Origin: Meloidogyne chitwoodi | Taxonomy: Eukaryota > Nematoda > Chromadorea > Rhabditida > Meloidogynidae | Reading direction: 5' to 3' | DNA: 64,000 nt | Assembly: GCA_015183035.1 (NCBI GenBank) | Contig: JACZZP010000018.1 | Span: 434,001-498,000, forward strand | Position numbers and translations under genes: made by a program | Notes under the pieces: generated by a model | Database searches by the model: none | What the model saw: the letters and a program-made list of their open reading frames with translations, nothing else | What the model was told of the DNA's origin: nothing | Shown: one piece after another, positions 49,401 through 59,451 of the stretch | How positions within the stretch are numbered: the first letter of the stretch is position 1 | How the letters are laid out: the number at the start of each line of letters is the position of its first letter

Positions 49401-51434
49401 GTATATGTTGCTTGTGAATTAGCCATTAAGTCAATATTGTTTGTGTTATTAGCTGTTCTGATCTTAAAAATTAATTAATTAATTAAAATTAAAATTTTTT
49501 TTTTTAATTTTTAAATAATTTCTCTCATTTAGAAAGAAAAATCACTTTAATATTTTTTAAAGTTTAAAATAAAATTTTAAGTCTAAAAAAGAAGCAAATG
49601 TTGCATTAAGCTTTACTACTGATTATTCTTTTTATTTATATTGACTTTTTTTTTTAGTTGATAATATTAAAGTGCAATAAAGGGGGGAGAGAAAGTTTTA
49701 TTTATCGCATTTTGATAATCGGCCAAAAATAATAAAAAAAAATATAGAATGTAAAAATAAAAAATAAATATATAATCATTCCCATTTTTAAAATCAAAGC
49801 AAAAAATATTATTATTGACAAATAATACATATTTAGAGACTAGGGAAAATAAAATATTTATAATTTAAGTTTAGGGCAGCAAAAGAAAAATGTTTAATTG
49901 AAGGAAGTACTAATTTATTTAAAGGAGAGTTTATGCTTTAGCCAAATAATATTTGACTTATCCCCGTTAATCTCTGATTTATCCCATCTCTCTTTTTATT
50001 ATCACAACTCCCCTTATCATCAGTAATATTACCCAAACATTTAATATTTTTTAATTTAAATATTGAATAATAATTTTTCTTAAAAAGAAAAACAAAATTT
50101 ATATAAATAAATAAATGTATATTTATAGTACAACCTAATTTTCCGGCTGTTAAATTTATCAATAAATATTTAGTCTTCGCTTTTAATTAATTTTTTATTT
50201 TATTTACTTGACCTTGGCTCGACAGACAAAATAAAATTGTTAAAAATAAGAAAATGGTTTAATTGCCTGTTTTAAATAATTTTATTGACCTAATCAAAAT
50301 TTAATAATAAAATAAAATTAATTTCCGAGGACTGTCCTTATATCCGGATTTATCATTATTTTCACTTACTACATAAGAACAGTCAGAATTATTAGATACA
50401 GTGGACATGGACATTAAAGACCAATCCATTGGCATTTGAGGGATTTGACTCGAAGTTGAAGGTAAATTAATTTGACGTTCAGAGCTGAGAGAAGGCATTG
50501 CTGACCGAGAAAGTGACTTAAATTTAGAGAAATATTTTTAATTTTAATTTTATTATTTTTATTACTCTTTCTGCCTTAGAATTAAGTGATTCTTTTATTT
50601 GTTCATTTACTCCTTTTCCTTCTGTTTGTCTTCTAATTGCTTCAATTTGGACTTTATGACAGGGAGCAAAAACGCCATGAGCAGGCCGACAGCCAAAATA
50701 AAAGGCTCCTAATTTTTAAATTAATTAATTTAAATTAATTAATTAATTTTTATTTATACCTTCGTGTGTTCCATCATTTTTACCCACAGGTTGGTCCAAT
50801 TCTATTCCACAAAAAATTCCTTCTTTGCCAGCAACCTGACCCATATACCTAAGAACACCGCCAAAGTGACCTTTTTATATAAAATTTAAATAAATAAAAA
50901 ATATAAAATTACCATTAACGACAACTCTTTTCCCCAATTCACTTCTAGAAACAATTCCCGAGTCTGGTTGATTCTGAAAAATTTTTTTTTAATTTTTACT
51001 ATTGCTTAAGGCTAAGAAAATAAGGGTAAAAATAAACGCTAAAATAGTGGCGCACACCTTCAGAATATAAACTTGTCCACTTAACTTGAAACTTGAGTTA
51101 GAACTTGAATTTAAATCTCAAACTTAAAACTTGCAATAAATGAAAAAATACAAAAATAAACTTTAAAATAAACTTGAATTACAAAAATAAACTTAAAAAT
51201 ACAAAAATAAACTTAAAAATACAAAAATAAACAAAAATACAAAAATAAACTAAAAATACAAAAATAAACTTAAAAATACAAAAATAATCTTAAAAATACA
51301 AAAAAAACAAATTACAAAAAAATTATACATAAAACTTTAAATAAATAAATATTGTAATTTATTTAAGCACTTACAGTTAAACTTCTATTAGTTGTTGATT
51401 TGTGCATATTTACAAATAAATCTCTGTTGTTCAT
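43421..51434 (-). CDS. CLIP1: CAP-Gly domain coiled-coil protein, CLIP-like
   Basis: Microtubule plus-end/linker-type protein. ATG at 51434 (MNNRDLFVNMHKSTTNRSLT). The following exons build one CAP-Gly domain: SGIVSRSELGKRVVVNG, HFGGVLRYMGQVAGKEGIF, CGIELDQPVGKNDGTHEG, AFYFGCRPAHGVFAPCHKVQ. A long Ser/Thr-rich region (50.5-47.2 kb) follows, then coiled coils (QKKVIEQLQKDLKKEKKACD; DHQNKLELIQKESEKS; NEDLREEVNRLKQLERSLL). The acidic end is TIDFDKNEDSLTS (stop 43421-43423). About 16 exons over 8 kb. Only one CAP-Gly is seen, and the CLIP-170 C-terminal zinc knuckles are absent. Dynactin p150 is an alternative, but its other conserved regions were not recognised. That all exons belong to one gene is inferred from strand and phase. 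Confidence 0.75.
45177..45241 (+). repeat. tRNA-like sequence in CLIP-like gene intron
   Basis: TGGTTAAGTGGTAAAAAC (A box) and GCGGGTTCGAATCC (B box), 40 bases apart, antisense to the host gene. Confidence 0.55.
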
Positions 51435-52021
51435 TTATATTTAAAAATAAATAAAATAGAAGATATGTATTTTTCAAGTTTTTTTCTTTTATTTTCTCCT
51501 TTTTTAAATAAAATAAAAAAAATGTCATTTCAACTTCATTTTGCCTTTTATCTCTTTCTAGTAACAAATATAAGGGAAATAAAGTAGTATTTTTGCCATA
51601 GAAAAGTGTGGCACAGTAAAAGAATGATGAATTAGAATCAATAAGAAAAAAGAGAGAAAAGAAAAATTGCCGGAAAAAGCTAACACTTGGTGCAGCAAAA
51701 GCTTCATTACATTTTTAAGTAGCCCACCCATTGTATGAATAATCCATGGACAAAAAAAAATATTTTTTTATTTTGGTGAAAATATTTTTTTTCGCACTAT
51801 AATTTTTTTAATTTTAGTAAGTGACAACAATGTAAATATATTTTTTTTTAAATGTTGGAGATTTTAATAAATATTTTTAAATACACTGCTCAAAAAAAAT
51901 TATTTAAATTTATTCAATATTTTTAAATAAAAAAAGATTAAATTTAAAAGTTAAAAACAAAAAATAATTAATTTTAAAATTAAAATAAATTTATATTAAA
52001 AACAAACATTAAAATAAATGG

Positions 52022-52112
52022 TTTTCATTAGTGGGATTCGAATCTCCTCCATCATTTATAATAAAGTTAATATCAAAAAATTCTCCAATTATACCAAAGA
52101 ACTCACGAATAT
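52022..52112 (-). repeat. tRNA-like sequence downstream of sarcoglycan gene
   Basis: Minus strand: TTTGGTATAATTGGAGAAT (A-box-like) and GAGATTCGAATCCCACT (B-box-like). The spacing is long and the stems are weak. Confidence 0.45.
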
Positions 52113-52160
52113 CCCTAAAATAATTATATTTATCTCAATTTTAAGCTTAATTCATCCAAA

Positions 52161-53831
52161 TTATTGACAAATAGTAGCAAATGCAAAACAAGGCTTATTT
52201 CCTGGGACAATAAAGACTTTTGGCCTTTCTGTGGATATTATTGCTGATGAGCGACAAAGACAAACACGAAAAGCTTCTACTGAAGCTATTAATGCTGGAG
52301 AAGGGCTTAATGGTAATGACAGCCATTTACTGCCGAGAAATATTTGTTTTGATGTTAAACGGATAGAGCCATCTTCCTAAATAAATTAATTTATAAATTA
52401 GAAGATAAAAGGGAATTTTTATTTTTAAGTTTATTTTTGTAATTTCAAGTTTATTTTTGTAAGTTCAAGTTTATTTTTGTAATTTCAAGTTTATTTTTGT
52501 AAGTTCAAGTTTATTTTTGTAAGTTCAAGTTTATTTTTGTAAGTTCAAGTTTATTTTTGTAAGTTCAAGTTTATTTTTGTAAGTTCAAGTTTATTTTTGT
52601 ATTTTCAAGTATTTTTGTATCAATTAATGTAGAAAAATACAATATTCACTTTATTAAAATAGGTTTAATTTTCTCACAGATGTGGAAAGACGAATGCCTG
52701 TCTTTGCTGTAAAATTAACTTTTCTTGCTTCCATTTGAATACGTTCATTTCCTCGTAATCCCAAATCTTGAGCATTTATGTAAATCGACTCATCTATGGG
52801 AGCACGCAACTTTAAAAATTAAAGCATAAAAAATTAAACTAGTATGTTTTTGCCTACTTAAGGCAGTTAAGTTTATTTTTAAATTTTCTTGTTACTTTAA
52901 TTTGATGTTATTTTTGTAAACAAAGTTTATTTTTGTAATCCAAGTTATTACAAAATTTAAATAATGATTTAAAAAATTATATTCAAAAATACCTTATTAG
53001 TAATAATATGTCCTGAGGATATCCTTTTAATTCTTCTATCTATAGTTATAAATGGATGTCTAGCACTAAATAATAATTTATCCGTTCCTGACTGTCTAAT
53101 CTAAAATTAAATAAAAGATTGTCCAATTATCAATAATTTGCCTGAAATTGTTTAATACCCTCAAATTTACATTCTCCTTTCTGTAAAATAGTCTTTGTCT
53201 CATTTCCTGTCTGAATCAAAACGCGAGAGCCGATAATTTCTAGCTTAAAAAATAAATTATTATATGAAACAAAAATAAACTTTAAATTACAAAAATAAAC
53301 TTGAAATACAAAAATTAATATAACTTACATTTTCTCCTCTTTGTCCAAGTACTTTTCCACTATTTGCAACAACCTGACCCAAGTGAGTCTGTTCTGCAGA
53401 AAAATGCACAGCAGGCACAGAATACCCACTTTTTGGGTCTGTATAAGAATAAATTCGCAAAGAACGCATTCCTTGAGGAGACATTTGCAAAACAAATATG
53501 AGAGAAATGTTTAGCTAAAAAAGAGTTAAAAAATACAAAAATAACATACAATAAGTAACATTAAAGCCAATGCAGCAAGGACACCTAACCATATAAATAA
53601 TAAAAGTAAAGAATTTCGTCTTAATCCTGCTAATCTAAGACTTTTTTCATCTTTTCTTTCCTTTTCAATTTTTGAACAAGTTTCTGACGATGAAAAAATA
53701 GCTGCCGTTCTATCATCACTTTTTACTGAATCTTCTTGTTTTTCTTCTTCAGTAAAAGTTTTATTTTCATCTTCTTCTGGGGTGGTAACCAAAGATTGAC
53801 GCCAATGCCGAAAATATTGAGGAGTATACAT
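52161..53831 (-). CDS. SGCB: Sarcoglycan, probably beta type
   Basis: Type II membrane subunit of the dystrophin-associated complex at the muscle cell surface. From the ATG at 53831 come an about 85-residue cytoplasmic part and SLRLAGLRRNSLLLLFIWLG (juxtamembrane and start of one transmembrane helix). The extracellular domain has GMRSLRIYSYTDPKSGY, LEIIGSRVLIQTGNETKTIL, DKLLFSARHPFITIDRRIKR, RAPIDESIYINAQDLGLRGN and a C-terminal Cys cluster (EAFRVCLCRSS...KPCFAFATIC), the sarcoglycan hallmark. NFT and NET are candidate N-glycosylation sites. Stop 52161-52163; about seven exons. The beta assignment rests on the SLRL-GLR juxtamembrane and LCR cysteine pattern; gamma/delta is the alternative. 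Confidence 0.8.
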
Positions 53832-54459
53832 TTTTATAAAAAAAAATAAAATTTTAAGTAAAATAATTTTAATAAAGCCTTCTCTAAATAATTTAAATTT
53901 AATGCTATAAATAATATCTAAATCCTTTAATCTCTATTTTTATTGATTCTGTCAAATAAAACTATAACAGAATGTTGAACAATTGGCGTCAAATATACAC
54001 TTATCTTTATTTGAAGGAGGAAAAGTAAACAGACAAAAAAACTTGGAATATAAAAATAAACTTGAATTACAAAAAAATGAATTCAAAAATAAACTTGAAT
54101 TACAATAATAAACTTGAATTACAATAATAAACTTTAATTACTAAAAAATAAACTTTAATTACTAAAATATTAATTTCAAGTTGCATTATTAAAATTTTAT
54201 GAATCTTTAATCTAATTATATAATTGAGAATGTTTGTCAGTTTGTTTGTTTGGCTTTTTATAGACAAATGATTGGGGTAAGTGAAAGTGGGGGTTTTTAT
54301 AGTAGGGTTTGCAACTTGAAATAAGGTTTAAGTTTAAATTTAAAACTTGAAAACAAACTTAGAACTTGAAAATAAACTTGGATTTGAAACTTGAAAATAA
54401 ACTTGAACTTAAAACTTGAAAATGAACTTAGAACTTGAAAATAAACTTGAACTTGGATA

Positions 54460-54490
54460 CTATATAAACCCTGTATTTTGATCAGTCTTC
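54460..54490 (+). promoter_or_regulatory. TATA box and initiator-like site of RHKSQ gene
   Basis: CTATATAAACC (TATA at about 54460-54468) is followed about 20 bases later by TCAGTC, resembling a TCAGT-type initiator. The ATG is about 70 bases further. The LTR of the retroelement has a similar TATAAAAGG...TCAGTC arrangement. Confidence 0.55.
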
Positions 54491-54552
54491 AACGCTACTA
54501 CATTTCAACAACAAACAAACAACAACGCTTCTTGCTGAATTTTGCTTGAAAT

Positions 54553-56196
54553 ATGGACGTCGACGAACCTTGCTGCTCCAGTGATGCCGACGAACCATGC
54601 TGCTCCAATGACGAGACGAACCCTGCTGCTCGAGTGATGCCAGGCGAAAAAGGAGTAGTCGTGCTGAGACACAAGAGTCAGAGACACAAGAGTCAGAGAC
54701 ACAAGAGTCAGAGACACAAGAGTCAGAGACACAAGAGTCAGAGACACAAGAGTCAGAGACACAAGAGTCAGAGACACAAGAGTCAGAGACACAAGAGTCA
54801 GAGACACAAGAGTCAGAGACACAAGAGTCAGAGACACAAGAGTCAGAGACACAAGAGTCAGAGACACAAGAGTCAGAGACACAAGAGTCAGAGACACAAG
54901 AGTCAGAGACACAAGAGTCAGAGACACAAGAGTCAGAGACACAAGAGTCAGAGACACAAGAGTCAGAGACACAAGAGTCAGAGACACAAGAGTCAGAGAC
55001 ACAAGAGTCAGAGACACAAGAGTCAGAGACACAAGAGTCAGAGACACAAGAGTCAGAGACACAAGAGTCAGAGACACAAGAGTCAGAGACACAAGAGTCA
55101 GAGACACAAGAGTCAGAGACACAAGAGTCAGAGACACAAGAGTCAGAGACACAAGAGTCAGAGACACAAGAGTCAGAGACACAAGAGTCAGAGACACAAG
55201 AGTCAGAGACACAAGAGTCAGAGACACAAGAGTCAGAGACACAAGAGTCAGAGACACAAGAGTCAGAGACACAAGAGTCAGAGACACAAGAGTCAGAGAC
55301 ACAAGAGTCAGAGACACAAGAGTCAGAGACACAAGAGTCAGAGACACAAGAGTCAGAGACACAAGAGTCAGAGACACAAGAGTCAGAGACACAAGAGTCA
55401 GAGACACAAGAGTCAGAGACACAAGAGTCAGAGACACAAGAGTCAGAGACACAAGAGTCAGAGACACAAGAGTCAGAGACACAAGAGTCAGAGACACAAG
55501 AGTCAGAGACACAAGAGTCAGAGACACAAGAGTCAGAGACACAAGAGTCAGAGACACAAGAGTCAGAGACACAAGAGTCAGAGACACAAGAGTCAGAGAC
55601 ACAAGAGTCAGAGACACAAGAGTCAGAGACACAAGAGTCAGAGACACAAGAGTCAGAGACACAAGAGTCAGAGACACAAGAGTCAGAGACACAAGAGTCA
55701 GAGACACAAGAGTCAGAGACACAAGAGTCAGAGACACAAGAGTCAGAGACACAAGAGTCAGAGACACAAGAGTCAGAGACACAAGAGTCAGAGACACAAG
55801 AGTCAGAGACACAAGAGTCAGAGACACAAGAGTCAGAGACACAAGAGTCAGAGACACAAGAGTCAGAGACACAAGAGTCAGAGACACAAGAGTCAGAGAC
55901 ACAAGAGTCAGAGACACAAGAGTCAGAGACACAAGAGTCAGAGACACAAGAGTCAGAGACACAAGAGTCAGAGACACAAGAGTCAGAGACACAAGAGTCA
56001 GAGACACAAGAGTCAGAGACACAAGAGTCAGAGACACAAGAGTCAGAGACACAAGAGTCAGAGACACAAGAGTCAGAGACACAAGAGTCAGAGACACAAG
56101 AGTCAGAGACACAAGAGTCAGAGACACAAGAGTCAGAGACGCTTGAGTCTATTTAAGAGGCAATTTAAGCTGATAAACATGAGTAAAAAAACGTAA
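54553..56196 (+). CDS. Intronless-looking ORF of 98 RHKSQ pentapeptide repeats
   Basis: 547 codons, ATG at 54553. The acidic, cysteine-paired N terminus (MDVDEPCCSSDADEPCCSND) and a short linker lead into 98 uninterrupted, identical copies of Arg-His-Lys-Ser-Gln (residues about 39-528). A basic tail follows: RRLSLFKRQFKLINMSKKT. The protein would be extremely basic and disordered; each unit has three basic residues. No signal peptide or membrane segment. A TATA box lies upstream. No other gene in the window looks like this, and I recognise no family. Caution: a 15-base array is open in several frames on either strand, so an open frame alone is weak evidence. The promoter, ATG context and non-repetitive ends are what support a gene. 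Confidence 0.5.
   Translation: MDVDEPCCSSDADEPCCSNDETNPAARVMPGEKGVVVLRHKSQRHKSQRHKSQRHKSQRHKSQRHKSQRHKSQRHKSQRHKSQRHKSQRHKSQRHKSQRHKSQRHKSQRHKSQRHKSQRHKSQRHKSQRHKSQRHKSQRHKSQRHKSQRHKSQRHKSQRHKSQRHKSQRHKSQRHKSQRHKSQRHKSQRHKSQRHKSQRHKSQRHKSQRHKSQRHKSQRHKSQRHKSQRHKSQRHKSQRHKSQRHKSQRHKSQRHKSQRHKSQRHKSQRHKSQRHKSQRHKSQRHKSQRHKSQRHKSQRHKSQRHKSQRHKSQRHKSQRHKSQRHKSQRHKSQRHKSQRHKSQRHKSQRHKSQRHKSQRHKSQRHKSQRHKSQRHKSQRHKSQRHKSQRHKSQRHKSQRHKSQRHKSQRHKSQRHKSQRHKSQRHKSQRHKSQRHKSQRHKSQRHKSQRHKSQRHKSQRHKSQRHKSQRHKSQRHKSQRHKSQRHKSQRHKSQRHKSQRHKSQRHKSQRHKSQRHKSQRHKSQRHKSQRRLSLFKRQFKLINMSKKT
54667..56136. repeat. 15-bp minisatellite, 98 identical copies
   Basis: AGACACAAGAGTCAG repeated 98 times over 1,470 bp with no substitution that I can see. 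Degenerate GAGTAAGAGACACTTGAGTC-like copies continue to about 56310, so the perfect array is the homogenised part of an older, longer repeat field. Confidence 0.97.
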
Positions 56197-56394
56197 TTTT
56201 GAGTAAGAGATAGTTGAGTCTGAGTAAGAGGCACTTAAGTGAGACACTGAGTCTGAGTGAGAGACATTTGATTCTGAATAAGAGACACTTGAGTCAGAAA
56301 AATTAGAGTCTCAGTATTTATGTGTTTTGTTCTTTTAAAAAGTTTGTAAGTGTAAAGTTTTTATTGTCAGATATTTTAAGTTTATTGTTTTTTG

Positions 56395-56435
56395 CTAGCG
56401 GAGAAGGACGCCCGAAGGGCGTCCATCTCCGCTAG
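56395..56435. terminator. Strong GC-rich hairpin downstream of RHKSQ gene
   Basis: CTAGCGGAGAAGGACGCCC, loop GAA, GGGCGTCCATCTCCGCTAG: a 19-base stem with one A/A mismatch. It lies about 200 bases after the RHKSQ stop in otherwise AT-rich DNA. It could be an RNA 3'-end structure or a tiny palindromic insertion; type is inferred. It does not match the histone mRNA stem-loop. Confidence 0.6.
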
Positions 56436-56928
56436 TACAAAAATATTTTAAAATATATTTTGTTATAATATTGTGTATTGCTTTTTGTCGTGCACTTTAA
56501 ATCAAAGGGGATGTAGTAAAAAGAGAAGCTATGCAGACTTGGTATTAATTTATGAATCTTTAATTTTTTTAATTCACTAAATTTTATAAATGTGTTGTGT
56601 TATGGTCTTACTCATAAAAATTTACTTTTCTTTAAAATACAATTTAATTATACAAATTTTTTTTAAATAAATTTTTTTATAAATTATTTTATGTTGCTTT
56701 CGATTTTATTTTCAATTTATTTGTATTTTATTCATTGGATGTCAATGCTGGAAGTAATTATAATTTAATTAAAAAATTAATTAAATTTGTTTTTAATTCG
56801 TTTATTTTTCTATTTAAAGTTTATTTTTGTAAATCAAGTTTATTTTTGTATTCTTAATGAAATTAAAAAATATTTTTACAAAATTGGACAGATAAAGGAT
56901 AAACTCATTAACCTCTTTATATTAAGAT

Positions 56929-58407
56929 ATGTGTAAATGTTTCAGAGAAGATGTTGACGAATTTCTTGATGTACCAGCACAACCAACTAATGTTGAAGAA
57001 CAGCCAAGTTCTGGGCAGATGAGATCATCTAGTGCTGATACAGAAGAGAAAGAGGAAGCAGAAATGTCTGAATATCTTCGTATGGGAAAAGAAGAACAAA
57101 AAAACATGCGAAATAAAGCACGAAATGAATTTTTACAAAGTAAAGGAAATAAAGAAAAATTTCCGGGAGAATTTGACTTTCTACCTGGTGCAGAATCTGA
57201 AGAATCTGATAATGAAGCAGGACCGTCAAATGAAGCAGGACCGTCAAATGAAGCAGGACCGTCAATTCAATTACCAAGTAAAGGTATTAATATTTATTTT
57301 TATAAAATATAGGGAAAAATAAAAATTTTGTTAATTTTTATTTTTTTTTTTTTTACATTTTTAAGTACCAGCACCTGATAAAGCGCGTACAATCTCTTAT
57401 GTTATTGAAGTCTTGAAAGGAATAGAAACATTCATGGGAAATATTGATGGTTATAATAATGAGGTTGTAAATTTTATTTATAAATTAGACAGAACACTTG
57501 TGTAGGGGATTTGCTTCCTCTTAATTAAGTGCAAATCAGGGAATACACCAAAGTCCCCACACAGCCGTGGGCAACGAACCTAGTCGTCCGTTAAAATTTT
57601 GGGTTAACCACTAAACCACTGTAATGTTTTGTTTTTTAACAATTTGAAATTTAAATAATCACACAAATTAAGAATGCCGCTAAATTTGCTTTCAAGTTAT
57701 TTGTTCTTTCGTTCGATATATTGGGGCAAATAGAAAAAAATTTTTATCTATTAAAAAAGTCAAAAGAAGATGATTTATTTTTAAAAGTTGTTTATAAAAA
57801 AGTAAAAGATTATTGTTTGACTTTAGTACGTACAGGACAAGTACATACAGAACAAAATGTTCCAAGTTCAAGAACAATGCAATATCTTTTTCCAATTAGT
57901 GAAGAAGAAGGTTACCAAATTGGAGGATCTCAAAGATATAGTAGTGGATATATTCAACAACCTCAAATAGCACAATCTAGACCTATTGGTGTACATGGTG
58001 ATGAAATAAAATTTGATAAAAGGAATGGAAGGCGTTTTTGTCGAGTTGGAATTTATTTGGCAATGTGTAAAGTACTTTTGGAACTACAAGTAGGAAAATA
58101 TTGGAGTAGAAATGTTAAGGATATAGTTAGTAATTTTAATTTTGATAAATGTAGGAGAGAAAACAAAATTTTGAACACTGGACGGGGTCGAACCTGCGAC
58201 CTCTTCCGAAACTAATATTATAACTAGATAACTATACCACTAAACTACAGGGCTACCTTCTGTTTTACCTTTTATACCTAATTTCTAAGTATTTTAAATT
58301 TATCTAATCTGCTATAAAAATCTTAAATAGCAAGATTTTTTCTTTCATTTAAATTTTTACACTTTATTTTAAGGGAAAGATGCATAAATATTTTAGAATG
58401 TGGATAG
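56929..58407 (+). CDS. Acidic protein with NEAGPS repeats, function unknown
   Basis: Four exons join in phase: 56929-57282, 57366-57462, 57673-58150 and 58373-58407. The first part is acidic (REDVDEFLDV, EEKEEAEMSEYLRMGKEEQK) with three tandem NEAGPS hexapeptides. The middle is helical (KARTISYVIEVLKGIETFMG; NAAKFAFKLFVLSFDILGQI; DDLFLKVVYKKVKDYCLTLV). The end is RRFCRVGIYLAMCKVLLELQ and a short final exon KWERCINILECG. No domain recognised, no signal peptide. A lineage-specific protein is likely. Two of its three introns contain tRNA-like sequences. The small last exon is the least certain part. Confidence 0.6.
57541..57628 (-). repeat. tRNA-like sequence in intron 2 of the NEAGPS gene
   Basis: Minus strand: CAGTGGTTTAGTGGTTAAC (A box) and TAGGTTCGTTGCCC (B-box-like), 38 bases apart. 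Antisense to the host gene. Confidence 0.55.
58172..58255 (-). repeat. tRNA-like sequence in intron 3 of the NEAGPS gene
   Basis: Minus strand: CTGTAGTTTAGTGGTATAG (A box) and GCAGGTTCGACCCCG (B box). Antisense to the host gene. The T stem is partly paired and the acceptor is not. Confidence 0.55.
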
Positions 58408-58804
58408 ATGCGATCAGAAATTTGAAAATGGACGAAGACAAAAAATATTTTATTACAAATATGGTTGTTTTTCTTTAAAAAATTTTTTGTTTAAAATAAT
58501 TACTGAATTAAATTTTAAATTTAAGATACGCGGTCGTCTCTCAGAACTGAACCTAAAAAAATTGGAAGAAGAAATTATGAGTATTATCCAATATTAAAAA
58601 AACATAAGATAATATGTCTAGTCTTTTATTGGGTTTATTTTTAAATTATATTCTCTAAAATTTTCATTGGTATTTTAATTAAAATTAGTTGTTTAATTTT
58701 CCAATATCACCTGAAATAGTAGACTTGGTCAAATGGTGAAATAACAAAAAGCATAGAAAAACATAAAATCCTAAAGTTTTCGTGAAAATTTAGCTGCTAT
58801 TAAA

Positions 58805-59441
58805 AGGAGCAGGGCCAGCCCACTATGTCGCGGCCAATTCTGTCGCAGCCCTTCTGCCGCACGCCCGTTCTGTCGCAGCCCTTCTGCCGCACGCCCGTTC
58901 TGTCGCAGCCCTTCTGCCGCACGCCCGTTCTGTCGCAGCCCTTCTGCCGCACGCCCGTTCTGTCGCAGCCCTTCTGCCGCACGCCCGTTCTGCCGCGTGT
59001 CTATCATTAGGTCTTGAAAATTGGAAAACCATAGGAGGTGTAAGCTCCTCTAGTGATTACCGCGGCTGCACTTAAATTATTTTCAGTGAATTAATTATTT
59101 TGTTGTAATTATAGCTGTAGAATAACACATGTGCCAAAAGCCAACCAGCGATGGACGCCAAAATGAAAAAGTCATAAAACACTCCCAATAGGTCCAAGTT
59201 TGACGTGTTTCCATCAAACTTCGATACTTCATAACTTTGTTCATAATCGTTCGATCAAGACGATTTTTATCTCATTCGATAGGTTTCGGCGAGCTCTTTC
59301 GAATGATGCCCGTTTTTAAAAAAGGGACGGAAACTAGTTAGGCCGTAGTTTTTTTTGATGGGAATGATAGACACGCGGCAGAACGGGCGTGCGGCAGAAT
59401 GGGCTGCGGCATAGTGGGCTGCGGCAGAATGGGGTGTACCC
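58805..59441. mobile_element. Inverted-repeat DNA element A with TIR-embedded minisatellite
   Basis: CAGCCCACTATGTCGCGGCC and CTGCCGCACGCCCG on the left match the inverse of GGGCTGCGGCATAGTGGGC and CGGGCGTGCGGCAG on the right (59366-59435). A CGTGTCTATCATT/AATGATAGACACG inner end is also shared. CTATTAAA occurs at both borders (58797-58804, 59442-59449). The core (59030-59330) is homologous to the core of the next element (59875-60175). Termini do not match perfectly, so boundaries are approximate. No transposase is encoded. Confidence 0.65.
58838..58987. repeat. 30-bp minisatellite inside the left arm of element A
   Basis: Five tandem copies of TTCTGTCGCAGCCCTTCTGCCGCACGCCCG. The right arm of the element has only about one equivalent unit. 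The overlapping ORFs on both strands come from the GC-rich 30-base period and are not genes. Confidence 0.92.
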
Positions 59442-59451
59442 CTATTAAACG

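Larger units (their letters stand above)
49075..57000. repeat. Dispersed ACAAAAATAAACTTGAA family, local to 49-57 kb
   Basis: Runs of an about 19-20 base unit occur at 49080-49200, 51150-51310, 52420-52615 (about ten copies, opposite orientation), 53270-53310, 54040-54160, 54330-54450 and 56810-56850. They occupy introns and flanks of the CLIP-like, sarcoglycan and RHKSQ genes and are not seen in other parts of the window. Confidence 0.8.

Noticed and set aside
54667..56136. CRISPR-like direct repeat array
   Set aside because: The repeats are contiguous 15-base units with no spacers, in a eukaryotic context. It is a minisatellite.
58771..59032. ORFs with NGRAAEGLRQ-type repeats
   Set aside because: Products of the 30-base minisatellite in a transposon arm, open in several frames; no flanking gene signals.
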